In this document: in pieces, positions 1-7,481 of the stretch
Numbering within the stretch: the stretch's first letter is position 1
How the letters are laid out: every line of letters begins with the position of its first letter
Assembly: GCA_029976075.1 (NCBI GenBank)
Contig: JARKNW010000057.1
Location: 62,001-126,000 of the forward strand
Origin: Pleomorphomonas sp.
Lineage (GTDB): Bacteria > Pseudomonadota > Alphaproteobacteria > Rhizobiales > Pleomorphomonadaceae
Length of the DNA stretch: 64,000 nt
Direction of reading: 5' to 3'
Translations under genes and position numbers: made by a program
The notes under the pieces: model-generated
Databases searched by the model: none
Told to the model about the DNA's origin: nothing
What the model saw: the letters and a program-made list of their open reading frames with translations, nothing else

Positions 1-483
1 GGCATACCGACCTTCTCGGCGTTGCTCTCTCCGGTCGGCGCTTTGTCGACGCGTCTCAGGTACATAGATGTGACGATGGGGAGTGGGACACATCCGGTCG
101 CCTACCGCGCGGCGTTGCGCGCCATCACCGAAGCCGTGCAATCGCGGCTGACGCTGATCACCGGTACGCGCGACGATGTCGAGGACGATGTCTACGAGGG
201 ACGCGTGTCGGAAGTCCTGCTCCGTAAACTGCGTCTGGAGCCACAAGGCCCGATCCCCGCCAACTTGAACTTACCGGGAGAAAGCGTGGACGCCATGCTT
301 GCGAGCGTACTGGTGAGGCTGCGGGAATGCCGAGTTGGCCGGGTCGTTGCGGTCCGGATGAACCCTGACGAAGACCGCTTTTCGGTAATGAAAATGATCG
401 TTCCGGGCCTTGAGAATCCCGATGGCCGCAGGCAGCGCCGGTTCGGCGCAAGGGCTCTTTCCCGGCTTCTGGTGTTTCGATGA
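1..483 (+). CDS. YcaO-family protein, C-terminal part (5' end outside window)
   Basis: The reading frame is open from base 1, so this is the last 160 codons of a gene that begins upstream. The segment with THP, then RAITEAVQSRLTLITGTRDD, is the hallmark C-terminal half of a YcaO domain. YcaO enzymes use ATP to activate a peptide-backbone amide, giving azolines or, with a TfuA partner, thioamides. The ATP-binding N-terminal half is not visible. The C-terminus lacks the proline-rich PxPxP tail of azoline-forming YcaO proteins, which agrees with a TfuA-dependent type. The stop overlaps the tfuA start (ATGA), so the two are translationally coupled. The substrate is unknown. Family assignment is firm; chemistry is inferred from the partner. 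Confidence 0.85.
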   Translation, partial: GIPTFSALLSPVGALSTRLRYIDVTMGSGTHPVAYRAALRAITEAVQSRLTLITGTRDDVEDDVYEGRVSEVLLRKLRLEPQGPIPANLNLPGESVDAMLASVLVRLRECRVGRVVAVRMNPDEDRFSVMKMIVPGLENPDGRRQRRFGARALSRLLVFR

Positions 484-1187
484 AACTGATCTTTGCTGGC
501 CCCTCGTTTTATGGAGCGGAGATAGAGATATCTTCCGACATCGAACTGCGGCCGCCAGCCGCGAAGGGGGATGTTCTTCGTGCTGTGGAGCAAGGCGCCG
601 ACGTCATCGGTCTTGTCGACGGTTATTTCGAGTCCACGGCCGCCGTCTGGCACAAGGAGATATTGCACGCGCTTTCGAATGGTGTGCGCATGTATGGCGC
701 CGCAAGCATCGGTGCGTTACGGGCCGCCGAATGTGCCGCCTTCGGCATGACTGGCATCGGTGCCATCTATGACGCGTATGCTGCCGGGTATCTCGAGGAC
801 GACGCTGAAGTCGCGCTTCTGCATGCGCCGCAGGACCTTGGTTATGCTCCTTTGTCGGAACCGTTGGTCAACGTGCGGGCCACGCTCAACCATCTGGAGC
901 AGAACGGGTTGATATCCGATCGACAATGCCAAGCGCTGATCGAGGTCGCATCGTCCATTTTCTACAAGGCGCGAAGCTGGAAGGCGATTCTCGCGCGCGC
1001 AGCTCTACCTGCCAATGAGCATGCCCACATTGACGCCCTGGTGCGGTCGTTCCGCGTCGACCAGAAAAAAAACGATGCCGTTGCCCTCGTAAAGGCGGTC
1101 GAACAGGAAAGAGGTCGACGGTCAGCTGCTCCCGCTTCGGCTTGGCAGTTCTCGCATACGTCCTACTTCCGGCTGCTTGCTACTTAG
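480..1187 (+). CDS. TfuA-like protein, partner of YcaO
   Basis: This 235-residue protein has the TfuA-domain pattern: FAGPS near residue 5, then GAASIGALRAAE at residues 73-84, followed by a helical tail. TfuA proteins are found beside YcaO in trifolitoxin biosynthesis of rhizobia and in thioglycine formation in methanogen methyl-CoM reductase, where TfuA is thought to supply or handle sulfide for backbone thioamidation. It begins at an ATG that overlaps the ycaO stop. There are no transmembrane segments. A 76-residue orphan gene follows 100 bases downstream. No transporter, peptidase or short Cys-rich precursor is visible on the downstream side, so a classical exported peptide is not obvious from here. 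Confidence 0.85.
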   Translation: MKLIFAGPSFYGAEIEISSDIELRPPAAKGDVLRAVEQGADVIGLVDGYFESTAAVWHKEILHALSNGVRMYGAASIGALRAAECAAFGMTGIGAIYDAYAAGYLEDDAEVALLHAPQDLGYAPLSEPLVNVRATLNHLEQNGLISDRQCQALIEVASSIFYKARSWKAILARAALPANEHAHIDALVRSFRVDQKKNDAVALVKAVEQERGRRSAAPASAWQFSHTSYFRLLAT

Positions 1188-1287
1188 TGGCAAGCCTCTG
1201 TTTCCGACTTGTAACGGCTCTGTCACGGCGCGTTTGGTTATGTCTGCCCGTCATCTGTGCTTTGTAGGCAAGGAAAGGGGAACCGAG

Positions 1288-1518
1288 ATGCTGGACAGAA
1301 CCATCGACAAGGCCATCGTGGCCGACTCGGAGGAGTTCGCCGCCCTCGCGCGTTTGATCATTTACGCAAGACAGACCTCCAAGTCGCTGAACGCCGAGTT
1401 CACCTCCTATTGCCTCGATCTTGCACTTGCCGCCGTCATTGACGAGATGGAAAAGGCTGGCCTCGATACGTCCATCATGGCGCCCAATGCGGAAGCGGTG
1501 ATCGGCGAGCTTCACTGA
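1288..1518 (+). CDS. Small protein of unknown function downstream of YcaO-TfuA
   Basis: An ORF of 76 codons with a good ribosome-binding site (AGGAAAGGGG, about 8 bases before the ATG), which decides this start over the longer frame beginning at 1177. The product is acidic, predicted all-helical, with one Cys (residue 45) and no signal peptide, membrane segment or repeat. I do not recognise the family. It sits in the same direction as ycaO-tfuA and is closed by a strong terminator, so it could be the last gene of that operon. It could be a partner or substrate of the YcaO-TfuA pair, but it lacks an obvious leader/core layout, so this is only a guess. Confidence 0.7.
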   Translation: MLDRTIDKAIVADSEEFAALARLIIYARQTSKSLNAEFTSYCLDLALAAVIDEMEKAGLDTSIMAPNAEAVIGELH

Positions 1519-1557
1519 CGCTTGGCTTGGCTTCTTATCTGGCTGTTTTTCTGGGCG

Positions 1558-1587
1558 CTGGAAACCTCGGTTTCCAGTGCTTTTTAT
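1558..1587 (+). terminator. Rho-independent terminator after the ycaO-tfuA operon
   Basis: CTGGAAACC and GGTTTCCAG form a near-perfect stem with a tiny loop, followed by TGCTTTTTATT. It ends transcription coming from the ycaO-tfuA-orphan side before pdxY. Confidence 0.85.
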
Positions 1588-1697
1588 TGATGGGCTACAG
1601 GCTTGCGCAATCTCTTCTGGTATTCGACATTGAGCCAATGCGGATCTCGTAGATCCGCGCAGCGCACTCCCGCGTATCCATCCTGAAATGTAGCTCC

Positions 1698-2546
1698 ATG
1701 AACATCCTGTCCATTCAGTCTCACGTCGCCTACGGCCATGTCGGCAACGCGTCGGCAACCTTCGTCATGCAGCGCCTTGGGCATGAGGTCTGGCCGATTC
1801 ATACCGTCCAGTTCTCCAACCATACCGGCTATGGATCGTGGAAAGGGCAGGTGTTCGATAGCTCTCTGATCGATGACTGCGTTGAAGGCATCTACGAACG
1901 GGGCGTCCTGGGAAGTTGCGATGGCGTCCTGTCTGGCTATGTTGGCGCGCCGGCTATCGGGGACTCCATTCTCAAGGCGGTCAAGCGCGTCAGAGATGCC
2001 AACTCCTCGGCGGCTTACGCTTGCGATCCGGTCATCGGCGATGTCGGACGAGGCATTTTTGTACGCCCCGGTGTGCCGGAGTTTTTCCGCGATCAGGCGG
2101 TACCGGCAGCCGATCTCGTTACGCCCAATCATTTCGAGCTCGATTTCCTGGTCGGGCGCCCTTCGACATCCATGGACGAGGTCAGGAGGTCGATTGCCGA
2201 CCTGCACAGGCTCGGCCCGAAAGTCGTGCTCGTGACATCCTTGATCGTTGGCGGCACACCGGACAACGCGCTGGATATTGTCGCCTCCGACGGCCACAAT
2301 TTGTGGCTAGCCCGATCGAAGCGGCTACCTTTATCGATCAATGGCGCCGGTGATGCCATTGCGGCGCTGTTCTACGTCCACTGGCTGACGACGCGCTCGG
2401 TGCCGGAAGCATTGTCCCGGTCAGTTTCCTCTGTGTTCGGGCTCCTGACGCGAACCGTCGAGGCTGGCAGCCGGGAGATCGTGATGATTGCCGCTCAGGA
2501 AGAGATCGTGCAGCCTTCAACGGTTATCCCGGCCGTCCAGATCTGA
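1698..2546 (+). CDS. pdxY: Pyridoxal kinase PdxY
   Basis: A 282-residue PfkB/ribokinase-fold kinase that phosphorylates pyridoxal to pyridoxal 5'-phosphate in the B6 salvage pathway. Visible signs are the N-terminal SIQSHVAYGHVGNA, the CDPVIGD segment at residues 109-115, TPNHFE at 142-147, and the catalytic loop INGAGD at 214-219 with its base Asp219. The length matches PdxY (about 285). The gene follows the terminator at 1558 and converges on phnF with only 12 bases between. It seems to be a single-gene unit. PdxK is the alternative name, but the motifs and length favour PdxY. Confidence 0.93.
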   Translation: MNILSIQSHVAYGHVGNASATFVMQRLGHEVWPIHTVQFSNHTGYGSWKGQVFDSSLIDDCVEGIYERGVLGSCDGVLSGYVGAPAIGDSILKAVKRVRDANSSAAYACDPVIGDVGRGIFVRPGVPEFFRDQAVPAADLVTPNHFELDFLVGRPSTSMDEVRRSIADLHRLGPKVVLVTSLIVGGTPDNALDIVASDGHNLWLARSKRLPLSINGAGDAIAALFYVHWLTTRSVPEALSRSVSSVFGLLTRTVEAGSREIVMIAAQEEIVQPSTVIPAVQI

Positions 2547-2558
2547 CGCAAACGCCGT

Positions 2559-3296
2559 TCATGCGGTCATCTTCAGGCTGATGCGATCAGCTGAAAAGCG
2601 GGTCCGGGAGCACTGGACGGGCCGACCGTCGAGGTCGGTGTTGATGGCGCGCGCCTCAAGCACGATGGCGCCGGGAGATAGCTGCATCAGTTCTCGCTCG
2701 CGGGCATCAGCGTGGCGAGCTGATACCTCGGTGCTCTGCCTAAGATAATCCGGTAGACCACACGCTGCAAAAGCGCGGGTGATCGAGCCGGTCGCGACGA
2801 TATGCCTAGCAATTTCCGGAAACCTGGCGGCCGGAAAAAAGTGCTGCGAATACGAAACGGGGCGTCCGTCGACATGACCAGACTCTTCAATTTCGATCAC
2901 TTGTTGGGTCGGCTCGATTTGCAGCAGGCTCGCCACTTCGGCCGGCGCGCTCAGCTCGGCTGAAGTGAGGAGCCGCGTCGTGACCGACGACGCTTGGTCG
3001 CCCAAGCCGGACGAGAAACGGGTTCTTTTGGAGATTGGCAACGTCAGCTGGCGCCCACCGACGATGACGGTTCCATGCCCTTGAATGCTCTCGACGAGTC
3101 CTTCGTCGGCCAGGAAGGCGAGGGCGGCCCGCACCGTATGCCGGTTGACTCCGAAGCGTTCGGCAAGATCGAACGCCGGGGGCAGCTTGCCGGTTGCCTG
3201 GAACTCTCCATCAGCAATCGAAACCCGTATGCGGTCGGCGATCTGGCGCCAGAGCGAGACGCCTGAATGACGTTCGACCGGTTTCTGCTGGGTCAT
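2559..3296 (-). CDS. phnF: Phosphonate-locus GntR/HutC-family repressor PhnF
   Basis: A 245-residue regulator with an N-terminal winged helix of the GntR type (residues about 10-80, recognition helix around GVNRHTVRAALAFLADEGL) and a C-terminal UTRA ligand-binding domain (about 95-240). It is transcribed away from phnG, the usual place for PhnF, a repressor of C-P lyase genes in bacteria. The shared gap contains palindromes whose half sites resemble HutC-subfamily operators (GTCTA/TAGAC). The start codon lies inside a Pho box read toward phnG, so PhoB binding could also repress phnF. The effector is not known from sequence. Confidence 0.9.
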   Translation of the reverse strand: MTQQKPVERHSGVSLWRQIADRIRVSIADGEFQATGKLPPAFDLAERFGVNRHTVRAALAFLADEGLVESIQGHGTVIVGGRQLTLPISKRTRFSSGLGDQASSVTTRLLTSAELSAPAEVASLLQIEPTQQVIEIEESGHVDGRPVSYSQHFFPAARFPEIARHIVATGSITRAFAACGLPDYLRQSTEVSARHADARERELMQLSPGAIVLEARAINTDLDGRPVQCSRTRFSADRISLKMTA

Positions 3297-3312
3297 GTCA
3301 CCTCGCTGTCAC
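3295..3312 (+). promoter_or_regulatory. Pho box (PhoB site) in the phnF/phnG gap
   Basis: ATGTCAC-CTCG-CTGTCAC: two heptamers spaced 11 bases apart, matching the rhizobial PhoB direct repeat CTGTCAT-N4-CTGTCAT/C in 12 of 14 positions or better. It points toward phnG, about 110 bases upstream of its start, and overlaps the phnF start codon. It would place the C-P lyase operon under phosphate-starvation control. Confidence 0.75.
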
Positions 3313-3324
3313 GGAGTTGGGCTA

Positions 3325-3364
3325 ACACTATCGTTAGTGTGTAGTTGTCTAGATTAATAGACAA
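3325..3364. promoter_or_regulatory. Two palindromes, probable PhnF operators
   Basis: ACACTA-TCGT-TAGTGT (3325-3340) is followed by TTGTCTA-GATTAA-TAGACAA (3345-3364). Both are perfect inverted repeats in the phnF/phnG gap, downstream of the Pho box. The second resembles the GTCTAGAC-type core bound by HutC-subfamily GntR regulators. Binding by PhnF is inferred from position and symmetry. Confidence 0.6.
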
Positions 3365-3420
3365 ATGCGTCCGATGCAAGCCGCCCAGCTGGAGCGGACT
3401 GTGGAGAACGGAGCTAGCCG

Positions 3421-3879
3421 ATGGAAGCCACCGCCGACCCGGAGATGGAGCGTCGCCGCCAACGCATGGGCCTTCTTGCCCGTGCCAATGTGGCTGAGCT
3501 CGAAGCCGCTTGGGCGAAGCTTGAAGTTCCTCCGGAAGTGATCGATTTGCGCGGTCCGGAAACAGGACTTGTGATGCTCACCGGGCGCATCGGCGGCGAT
3601 GGCGCTCGCTTCAACCTGGGAGAGGCCACGGTAAGTCGTTCAACTGTGCGACTGACGTCGGGTCAGGTTGGCTTCGGTCAACTTTTGGGCGGCGACCAGG
3701 GGCACGCCCGTCGCGCGGCCATTTTCGACGCGCTTTCCGGAACCGAGGAGGGATTGCCTGTGGTCGAGGAACTATGCGCCGCAGTGAGCGCACGCCTTGA
3801 AAACGAGCGGGGGCGGCAGGAAGCCGCGACAGCCTCGACGCGCGTCGATTTCTTCACATTGGTGCGGGGAGAGGATTGA
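3421..3879 (+). CDS. phnG: C-P lyase core subunit PhnG
   Basis: 152 residues, the usual size of PhnG. The sequence MERRRQRMGLLARA near the start, the GLVMLTGRIGGDGARFNLGE segment (about residues 49-68) and the VDFFTLVRGED-type end are typical. PhnG is part of the PhnGHIJ core complex; with PhnI it takes part in transferring the phosphonate to the ribose 1-position of ATP, releasing adenine. First gene of the operon, with a Pho box and operator-like palindromes upstream and a TGATG overlap with phnH. Confidence 0.93.
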   Translation: MEATADPEMERRRQRMGLLARANVAELEAAWAKLEVPPEVIDLRGPETGLVMLTGRIGGDGARFNLGEATVSRSTVRLTSGQVGFGQLLGGDQGHARRAAIFDALSGTEEGLPVVEELCAAVSARLENERGRQEAATASTRVDFFTLVRGED

Positions 3880-4487
3880 TGACCCAAGCGAACTCCCTGC
3901 TCGACGCCTCGCTCGATGGTGGCTTCGGTCAGCCTGTCTTCGAAGCGCAAGCCACCTTTCGCCTGCTGATGGACGCCATGGCAAGGCCGGGTCATATCTG
4001 CCGCATCGAGGCCGCTGTCGCCGCGCCGGGTTTGGCCGGGCCAGCCCAGGCGGCCTTGGCGCTGACGCTTTGCGACGCGGAAACCCCCGTCTGGTGCGGC
4101 AATGCATCTCCCGAGCTTGGTGCCTGGTTCGCCTTTCAAACCGGAGCATCCGTTACGAACACCCCCGATGCGGCGGCTTTTGCCTTCATCGGGCAAGGCG
4201 AAGGCGTGCCGGACAGCCTGCCGCTTGGCACTCAGGATTATCCCGACCGCTCGGCAACCGTTGTCATTGAGGTGCGTAGCATCGGCAAGGGCGAGTGCTT
4301 CCGACTAGCCGGACCCGGTATCGACGGCCATCGTGATCTTGCCCTCGATGGTTTGCCGGAGGGGTTCGTCGCTTTTCGGACCGCCAACTGCGCTCTCTTT
4401 CCTCGAGGCATCGATGTGGTCCTGACGGCCGGCCGAGAGCTCGTCGCCCTGCCGCGCTCCACTCATTTCAATCCTTCGGAAGGTTGA
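3879..4487 (+). CDS. phnH: C-P lyase core subunit PhnH
   Basis: 202 residues from the ATG that overlaps the phnG stop (TGATG); a TTG three bases earlier is less likely. PhnH has a PLP-transferase-like fold without a cofactor and binds in the PhnGHIJ complex. Recognisable parts are FRLLMDAMARPGHI near residue 27 and the ending with FPRGIDVVLTAG and ALPRSTH, typical of PhnH. It lies three bases before phnI, so it is cotranscribed and probably coupled. Confidence 0.93.
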   Translation: MTQANSLLDASLDGGFGQPVFEAQATFRLLMDAMARPGHICRIEAAVAAPGLAGPAQAALALTLCDAETPVWCGNASPELGAWFAFQTGASVTNTPDAAAFAFIGQGEGVPDSLPLGTQDYPDRSATVVIEVRSIGKGECFRLAGPGIDGHRDLALDGLPEGFVAFRTANCALFPRGIDVVLTAGRELVALPRSTHFNPSEG

Positions 4488-4490
4488 GCC

Positions 4491-5609
4491 ATGTATGTCG
4501 CGGTAAAAGGCGGCGAGGCTGCCATCGAAAATGCCCATCGCCTTCTCGCCGATCGCCGCCGCGGTGATCGGGGTCTGCCGGCCATCACCGAGGCGCAGAT
4601 TGCCGAGCAGTTGTCGCTCGCCGTCGACCGGGTGATGGCGGAAGCTTCGCTCTATGATCCGGGTCTGGCGGCATTGGCCATTCGTCAGGCACGCGGCGAC
4701 ATGATCGAAGCCATCTTCATACTGCGCGCCTACCGCACGACGCTGCCACGCTTCGGCGTCAGCCTGCCACTCGATAGTCGCGCCATGCGTATCGAGCGGC
4801 GTATTTCGGCCACTTACAAGGATCTGCCGGGTGGACAACTGCTCGGTCCCACCTTCGACTACACCCATCGTTTGCTCGACCCCACGCTGTCTGGCGATCC
4901 CGATGTGCCTGAGCCGGCCCATCGCGACGGCGGGGTAGGGGATCTGGCGCGCGTTTCCGACATTCTCGATGGCGAGAGCCTGATAGAGACGGAGATCGAC
5001 GACGGCAATGAACCGGGCGATATCACGCGTACGCCCCAAGAGTTTCCCCTGTCCCGATCCGAGCGTTTGCAGTCGCTCACCCGAGGCGACGAGGGCTTCC
5101 TGCTGGCGCTCGCCTATTCCACCCAGCGCGGCTATGGCCGCAGCCATCCCTTTGTCGGCGAGATCCGCATCGGTGTTGCCACCGTCGAGATCGAGATTCC
5201 CGAACTGGGGTTTGCAGTGGCAGTCGGCGAGGTACGCGTCACCGAGTGCCAGATGGTCAATCAGTTCAAAGGATCGGCCGAGAGGCCGCCACAATTCACG
5301 CGCGGTTACGGCTTGGTGTTCGGGCAAAGTGAACGCAAGGCCATGGCGATGTCGCTTTGCGACCGGGCGCTCAGAGCGGCCGAATATGGCGAGGAGATAA
5401 CCGCTCCGGCACAGGATGAGGAGTTCGTCATCTCCCATTGTGACAACGTCGAGGCGACTGGTTTCGTCGAGCACCTGAAGCTGCCGCACTACGTCGACTT
5501 CCAGGCCGAGCTTGGCCTCGTCCGCCGGCTTCGTACTGCCTGGCAGGAACGTGGCGATGTGTCCGAAGAGGACGAGGTCGAGGAAGTGATCGGGGAGGCT
5601 GCGCAATGA
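4491..5609 (+). CDS. phnI: C-P lyase core subunit PhnI (nucleosidase subunit)
   Basis: 372 residues, normal PhnI length. Starts MYVAVKGGEAAIENAH, the conserved N-terminus of the family, and contains LARGYSTQRGYGRSHPF-like sequence (about residues 205-222). PhnI is the catalytic nucleosidase of the complex: with PhnG, PhnH and PhnL it makes 5-triphosphoribosyl-1-phosphonate from ATP and phosphonate. The usual next gene, phnJ, begins only 238 bases later, an unusually long gap for this operon, occupied by a small ORF on the opposite strand. Confidence 0.94.
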   Translation: MYVAVKGGEAAIENAHRLLADRRRGDRGLPAITEAQIAEQLSLAVDRVMAEASLYDPGLAALAIRQARGDMIEAIFILRAYRTTLPRFGVSLPLDSRAMRIERRISATYKDLPGGQLLGPTFDYTHRLLDPTLSGDPDVPEPAHRDGGVGDLARVSDILDGESLIETEIDDGNEPGDITRTPQEFPLSRSERLQSLTRGDEGFLLALAYSTQRGYGRSHPFVGEIRIGVATVEIEIPELGFAVAVGEVRVTECQMVNQFKGSAERPPQFTRGYGLVFGQSERKAMAMSLCDRALRAAEYGEEITAPAQDEEFVISHCDNVEATGFVEHLKLPHYVDFQAELGLVRRLRTAWQERGDVSEEDEVEEVIGEAAQ

Positions 5610-5626
5610 GCAACCGAACCGAGCGA

Positions 5627-5812
5627 TCAATCGCAGTTGCCACCATCCCCACTGTCGCAACTGCCGCTGTTGGACGAGCTGTCGTCGAACCTATCAGTGT
5701 CGGACAAGCTATCGAAGAAACCCGCAGAACGACTGCCGGAGCCAAAGCGGATCATGAGAATACCGCCAAGAGCCACGGCAACGGTCAGCAAGATATCTTT
5801 GAATAGTTGCAT
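5627..5812 (-). CDS. Possible small membrane protein, antisense between phnI and phnJ
   Basis: A 61-codon ORF read against the phn operon (a GTG two codons earlier at 5818 is an alternative start). It encodes one convincing membrane segment (residues about 7-22, LLTVAVALGGILMI) followed by a Ser/Asp/Gly-rich tail ending with two Cys, SCDSGDGGNCD. This composition looks like a protein rather than chance, and codon choice is in line with neighbours, but the ribosome-binding site is weak. I do not recognise a family. A competing sense ORF (5606-5806, ATGA overlap with the phnI stop) looks less protein-like. It is equally possible that the gap is untranslated. Confidence 0.35.
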   Translation of the reverse strand: MQLFKDILLTVAVALGGILMIRFGSGSRSAGFFDSLSDTDRFDDSSSNSGSCDSGDGGNCD

Positions 5813-5847
5813 GCCCACCAGTCTATGATCGGAAGTGGCAAGAAACC

Positions 5848-6696
5848 ATGAATGCCGTCACTTACAACTTCGCCTATCTCGATGAGCAGACGAAGCGGAT
5901 GATCCGGCGCGCCATCCTCAAGGCGATCGCCATTCCCGGCTATCAGGTTCCATTCGCAGCTCGCGAGATGCCGATGCCCTATGGCTGGGGGACCGGCGGC
6001 GTACAGGTTACCGCCGCGATCATCGGCCCCAGCGATATCCTCAAGGTGATTGATCAGGGCGCCGACGACACTACCAATGCCGTGTCGATCCGCGCTTTCT
6101 TCCGCAAGGTGGCCGGCGTCACCACGACGACGCATACGTCCGAAGCGACGGTCATCCAGACACGCCATCGCATCCCCGAACACCCGCTCAGGGAAGGTCA
6201 GGTCCTCGTCTACCAAGTCCCGATTCCCGAACCTTTGCGCTTCCTCGAACCGCGTGAAACCGAGACGCGGGTGATGCACGGTCTTGAAGACTATGGTCTC
6301 ATGCACGTGAAGCTCTACGAGGACATCGCCCATCACGGCCGGATCGCTACTGCCTATGCCTACCCGGTGAAAGTGGCGGGCCGATATGTAATGGATCCGT
6401 CGCCGATCCCGAAGTTCGACAATCCAAAGATGACCATGAGCCCGGCTCTGCAGCTGTTCGGTGCCGGTCGCGAAAAGCGCATCTATGCCGTTCCGCCTCA
6501 CACCGAGGTGAAAAGCCTCGACTTCGAGGATTACCCCTTCGAAGTGCAGACATTCAGCGAGCCGTGTGCCATGTGCGGCGCCCGCAACGTCTATCTCGAC
6601 GAGGTGGTGCTCGACGACCATGGCGGCCGAATGTTCGTCTGTTCCGATACCGACAACTGCGAAAGCCGCCGTACCGAGACAGGGGCTCAATCATGA
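5848..6696 (+). CDS. phnJ: C-P lyase catalytic subunit PhnJ (radical SAM enzyme)
   Basis: 282 residues. PhnJ cleaves the carbon-phosphorus bond of 5-phosphoribosyl-1-phosphonate with a 4Fe-4S cluster and S-adenosylmethionine, giving the alkane and ribosyl 1,2-cyclic phosphate 5-phosphate. The cluster cysteines Cys240, Cys243 and Cys265 (CX2CX21C) and the downstream radical-carrying Cys271 are all present with the family spacing. The N-terminus YNFAYLDEQTKRMIRRAILK and MPYGWGTGG are diagnostic. It overlaps phnK by ATGA. An intact, presumably active enzyme. Confidence 0.96.
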   Translation: MNAVTYNFAYLDEQTKRMIRRAILKAIAIPGYQVPFAAREMPMPYGWGTGGVQVTAAIIGPSDILKVIDQGADDTTNAVSIRAFFRKVAGVTTTTHTSEATVIQTRHRIPEHPLREGQVLVYQVPIPEPLRFLEPRETETRVMHGLEDYGLMHVKLYEDIAHHGRIATAYAYPVKVAGRYVMDPSPIPKFDNPKMTMSPALQLFGAGREKRIYAVPPHTEVKSLDFEDYPFEVQTFSEPCAMCGARNVYLDEVVLDDHGGRMFVCSDTDNCESRRTETGAQS

Positions 6697-7469
6697 CCGA
6701 CGCTCCCATCCTTGAGGTACGCGATCTCACCAAGCATTACGGTGCGCGCCTTGGCTGCGAAGACATATCGTTCGATCTCTGGCCCGGCGAGGTACTGGCC
6801 GTGGTCGGAGAGAGCGGATCGGGCAAGACAACCCTCTTGAACTGTCTGTCGACGCGTCTCACGGCCGACCGCGGCTCGTTGGTCTATGCGATGCGCGACG
6901 GGAGCCAGCGAGACTTGACGACCATGATGGAAGCCGAGCGCCGTTTTCTGATGCGCACCGACTGGGGGTTCGTGCATCAGAACCCGTCCGATGGGCTTCG
7001 CATGGGGGTTTCAGCCGGCGCCAATGTCGGCGAACGGCTGATGGCCATCGGCGACCGACACTATGGCCGCATCCGCGACACGGCGCTCGACTGGCTTTCC
7101 CGGGTAGAGATCGCCGCCGATCGCATCGACGATGGGCCACGTGCGTTCTCGGGCGGAATGCGCCAGCGCTTGCAGATTGCCCGCAACCTCGTCACCGCTC
7201 CGCGCCTTGTCTTCATGGATGAGCCGACAGGCGGTCTCGATGTTTCGGTACAGGCCCGTCTCCTTGACCTGATGCGCGGCCTCGTGCGGGATCTCGGCCT
7301 GTCGGTGATCATCGTGACGCATGACCTTGCCGTCGCACGACTGCTCAGCCACCGGATCATGGTCATGAAGGAAGGGCGGGTCATCGAGGAGGGACTGACC
7401 GATCGCGTGCTCGACGATCCCCGAGAGCCCTACAGCCAGTTGCTCGTTTCTTCCATTCCCCAAGCTTGA
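6693..7469 (+). CDS. phnK: C-P lyase ATPase PhnK
   Basis: 258 residues from the ATG overlapping the phnJ stop; the frame extends further upstream but only inside phnJ. ABC-type nucleotide-binding protein with Walker A GESGSGKTT (about residues 35-43), signature FSGGMRQRL, Walker B LVFMDEP and the H-loop THD. It resembles the oligopeptide-transporter ATPases but belongs to the C-P lyase complex, where PhnK docks on PhnJ and drives conformational cycling rather than transport. PhnL follows 12 bases downstream. Confidence 0.92.
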   Translation: MTDAPILEVRDLTKHYGARLGCEDISFDLWPGEVLAVVGESGSGKTTLLNCLSTRLTADRGSLVYAMRDGSQRDLTTMMEAERRFLMRTDWGFVHQNPSDGLRMGVSAGANVGERLMAIGDRHYGRIRDTALDWLSRVEIAADRIDDGPRAFSGGMRQRLQIARNLVTAPRLVFMDEPTGGLDVSVQARLLDLMRGLVRDLGLSVIIVTHDLAVARLLSHRIMVMKEGRVIEEGLTDRVLDDPREPYSQLLVSSIPQA

Positions 7470-7481
7470 CCGGAGAAAGCC

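Noticed and set aside
1221..1260. CTGTCACGG before the 76-residue gene, as a Pho box.
   Set aside because: Only one half site is present; the second at 11 bases is absent.
4305..5660. A 451-codon minus-strand ORF over phnI.
   Set aside because: Shadow of phnI; no family features and it runs against a coupled operon.
5606..5806. A 66-codon sense ORF that overlaps the phnI stop by ATGA and has a good ribosome site.
   Set aside because: The product is low-complexity Ala/Thr/Val-rich and not protein-like; the antisense frame is more convincing. It could still be a translated spacer.
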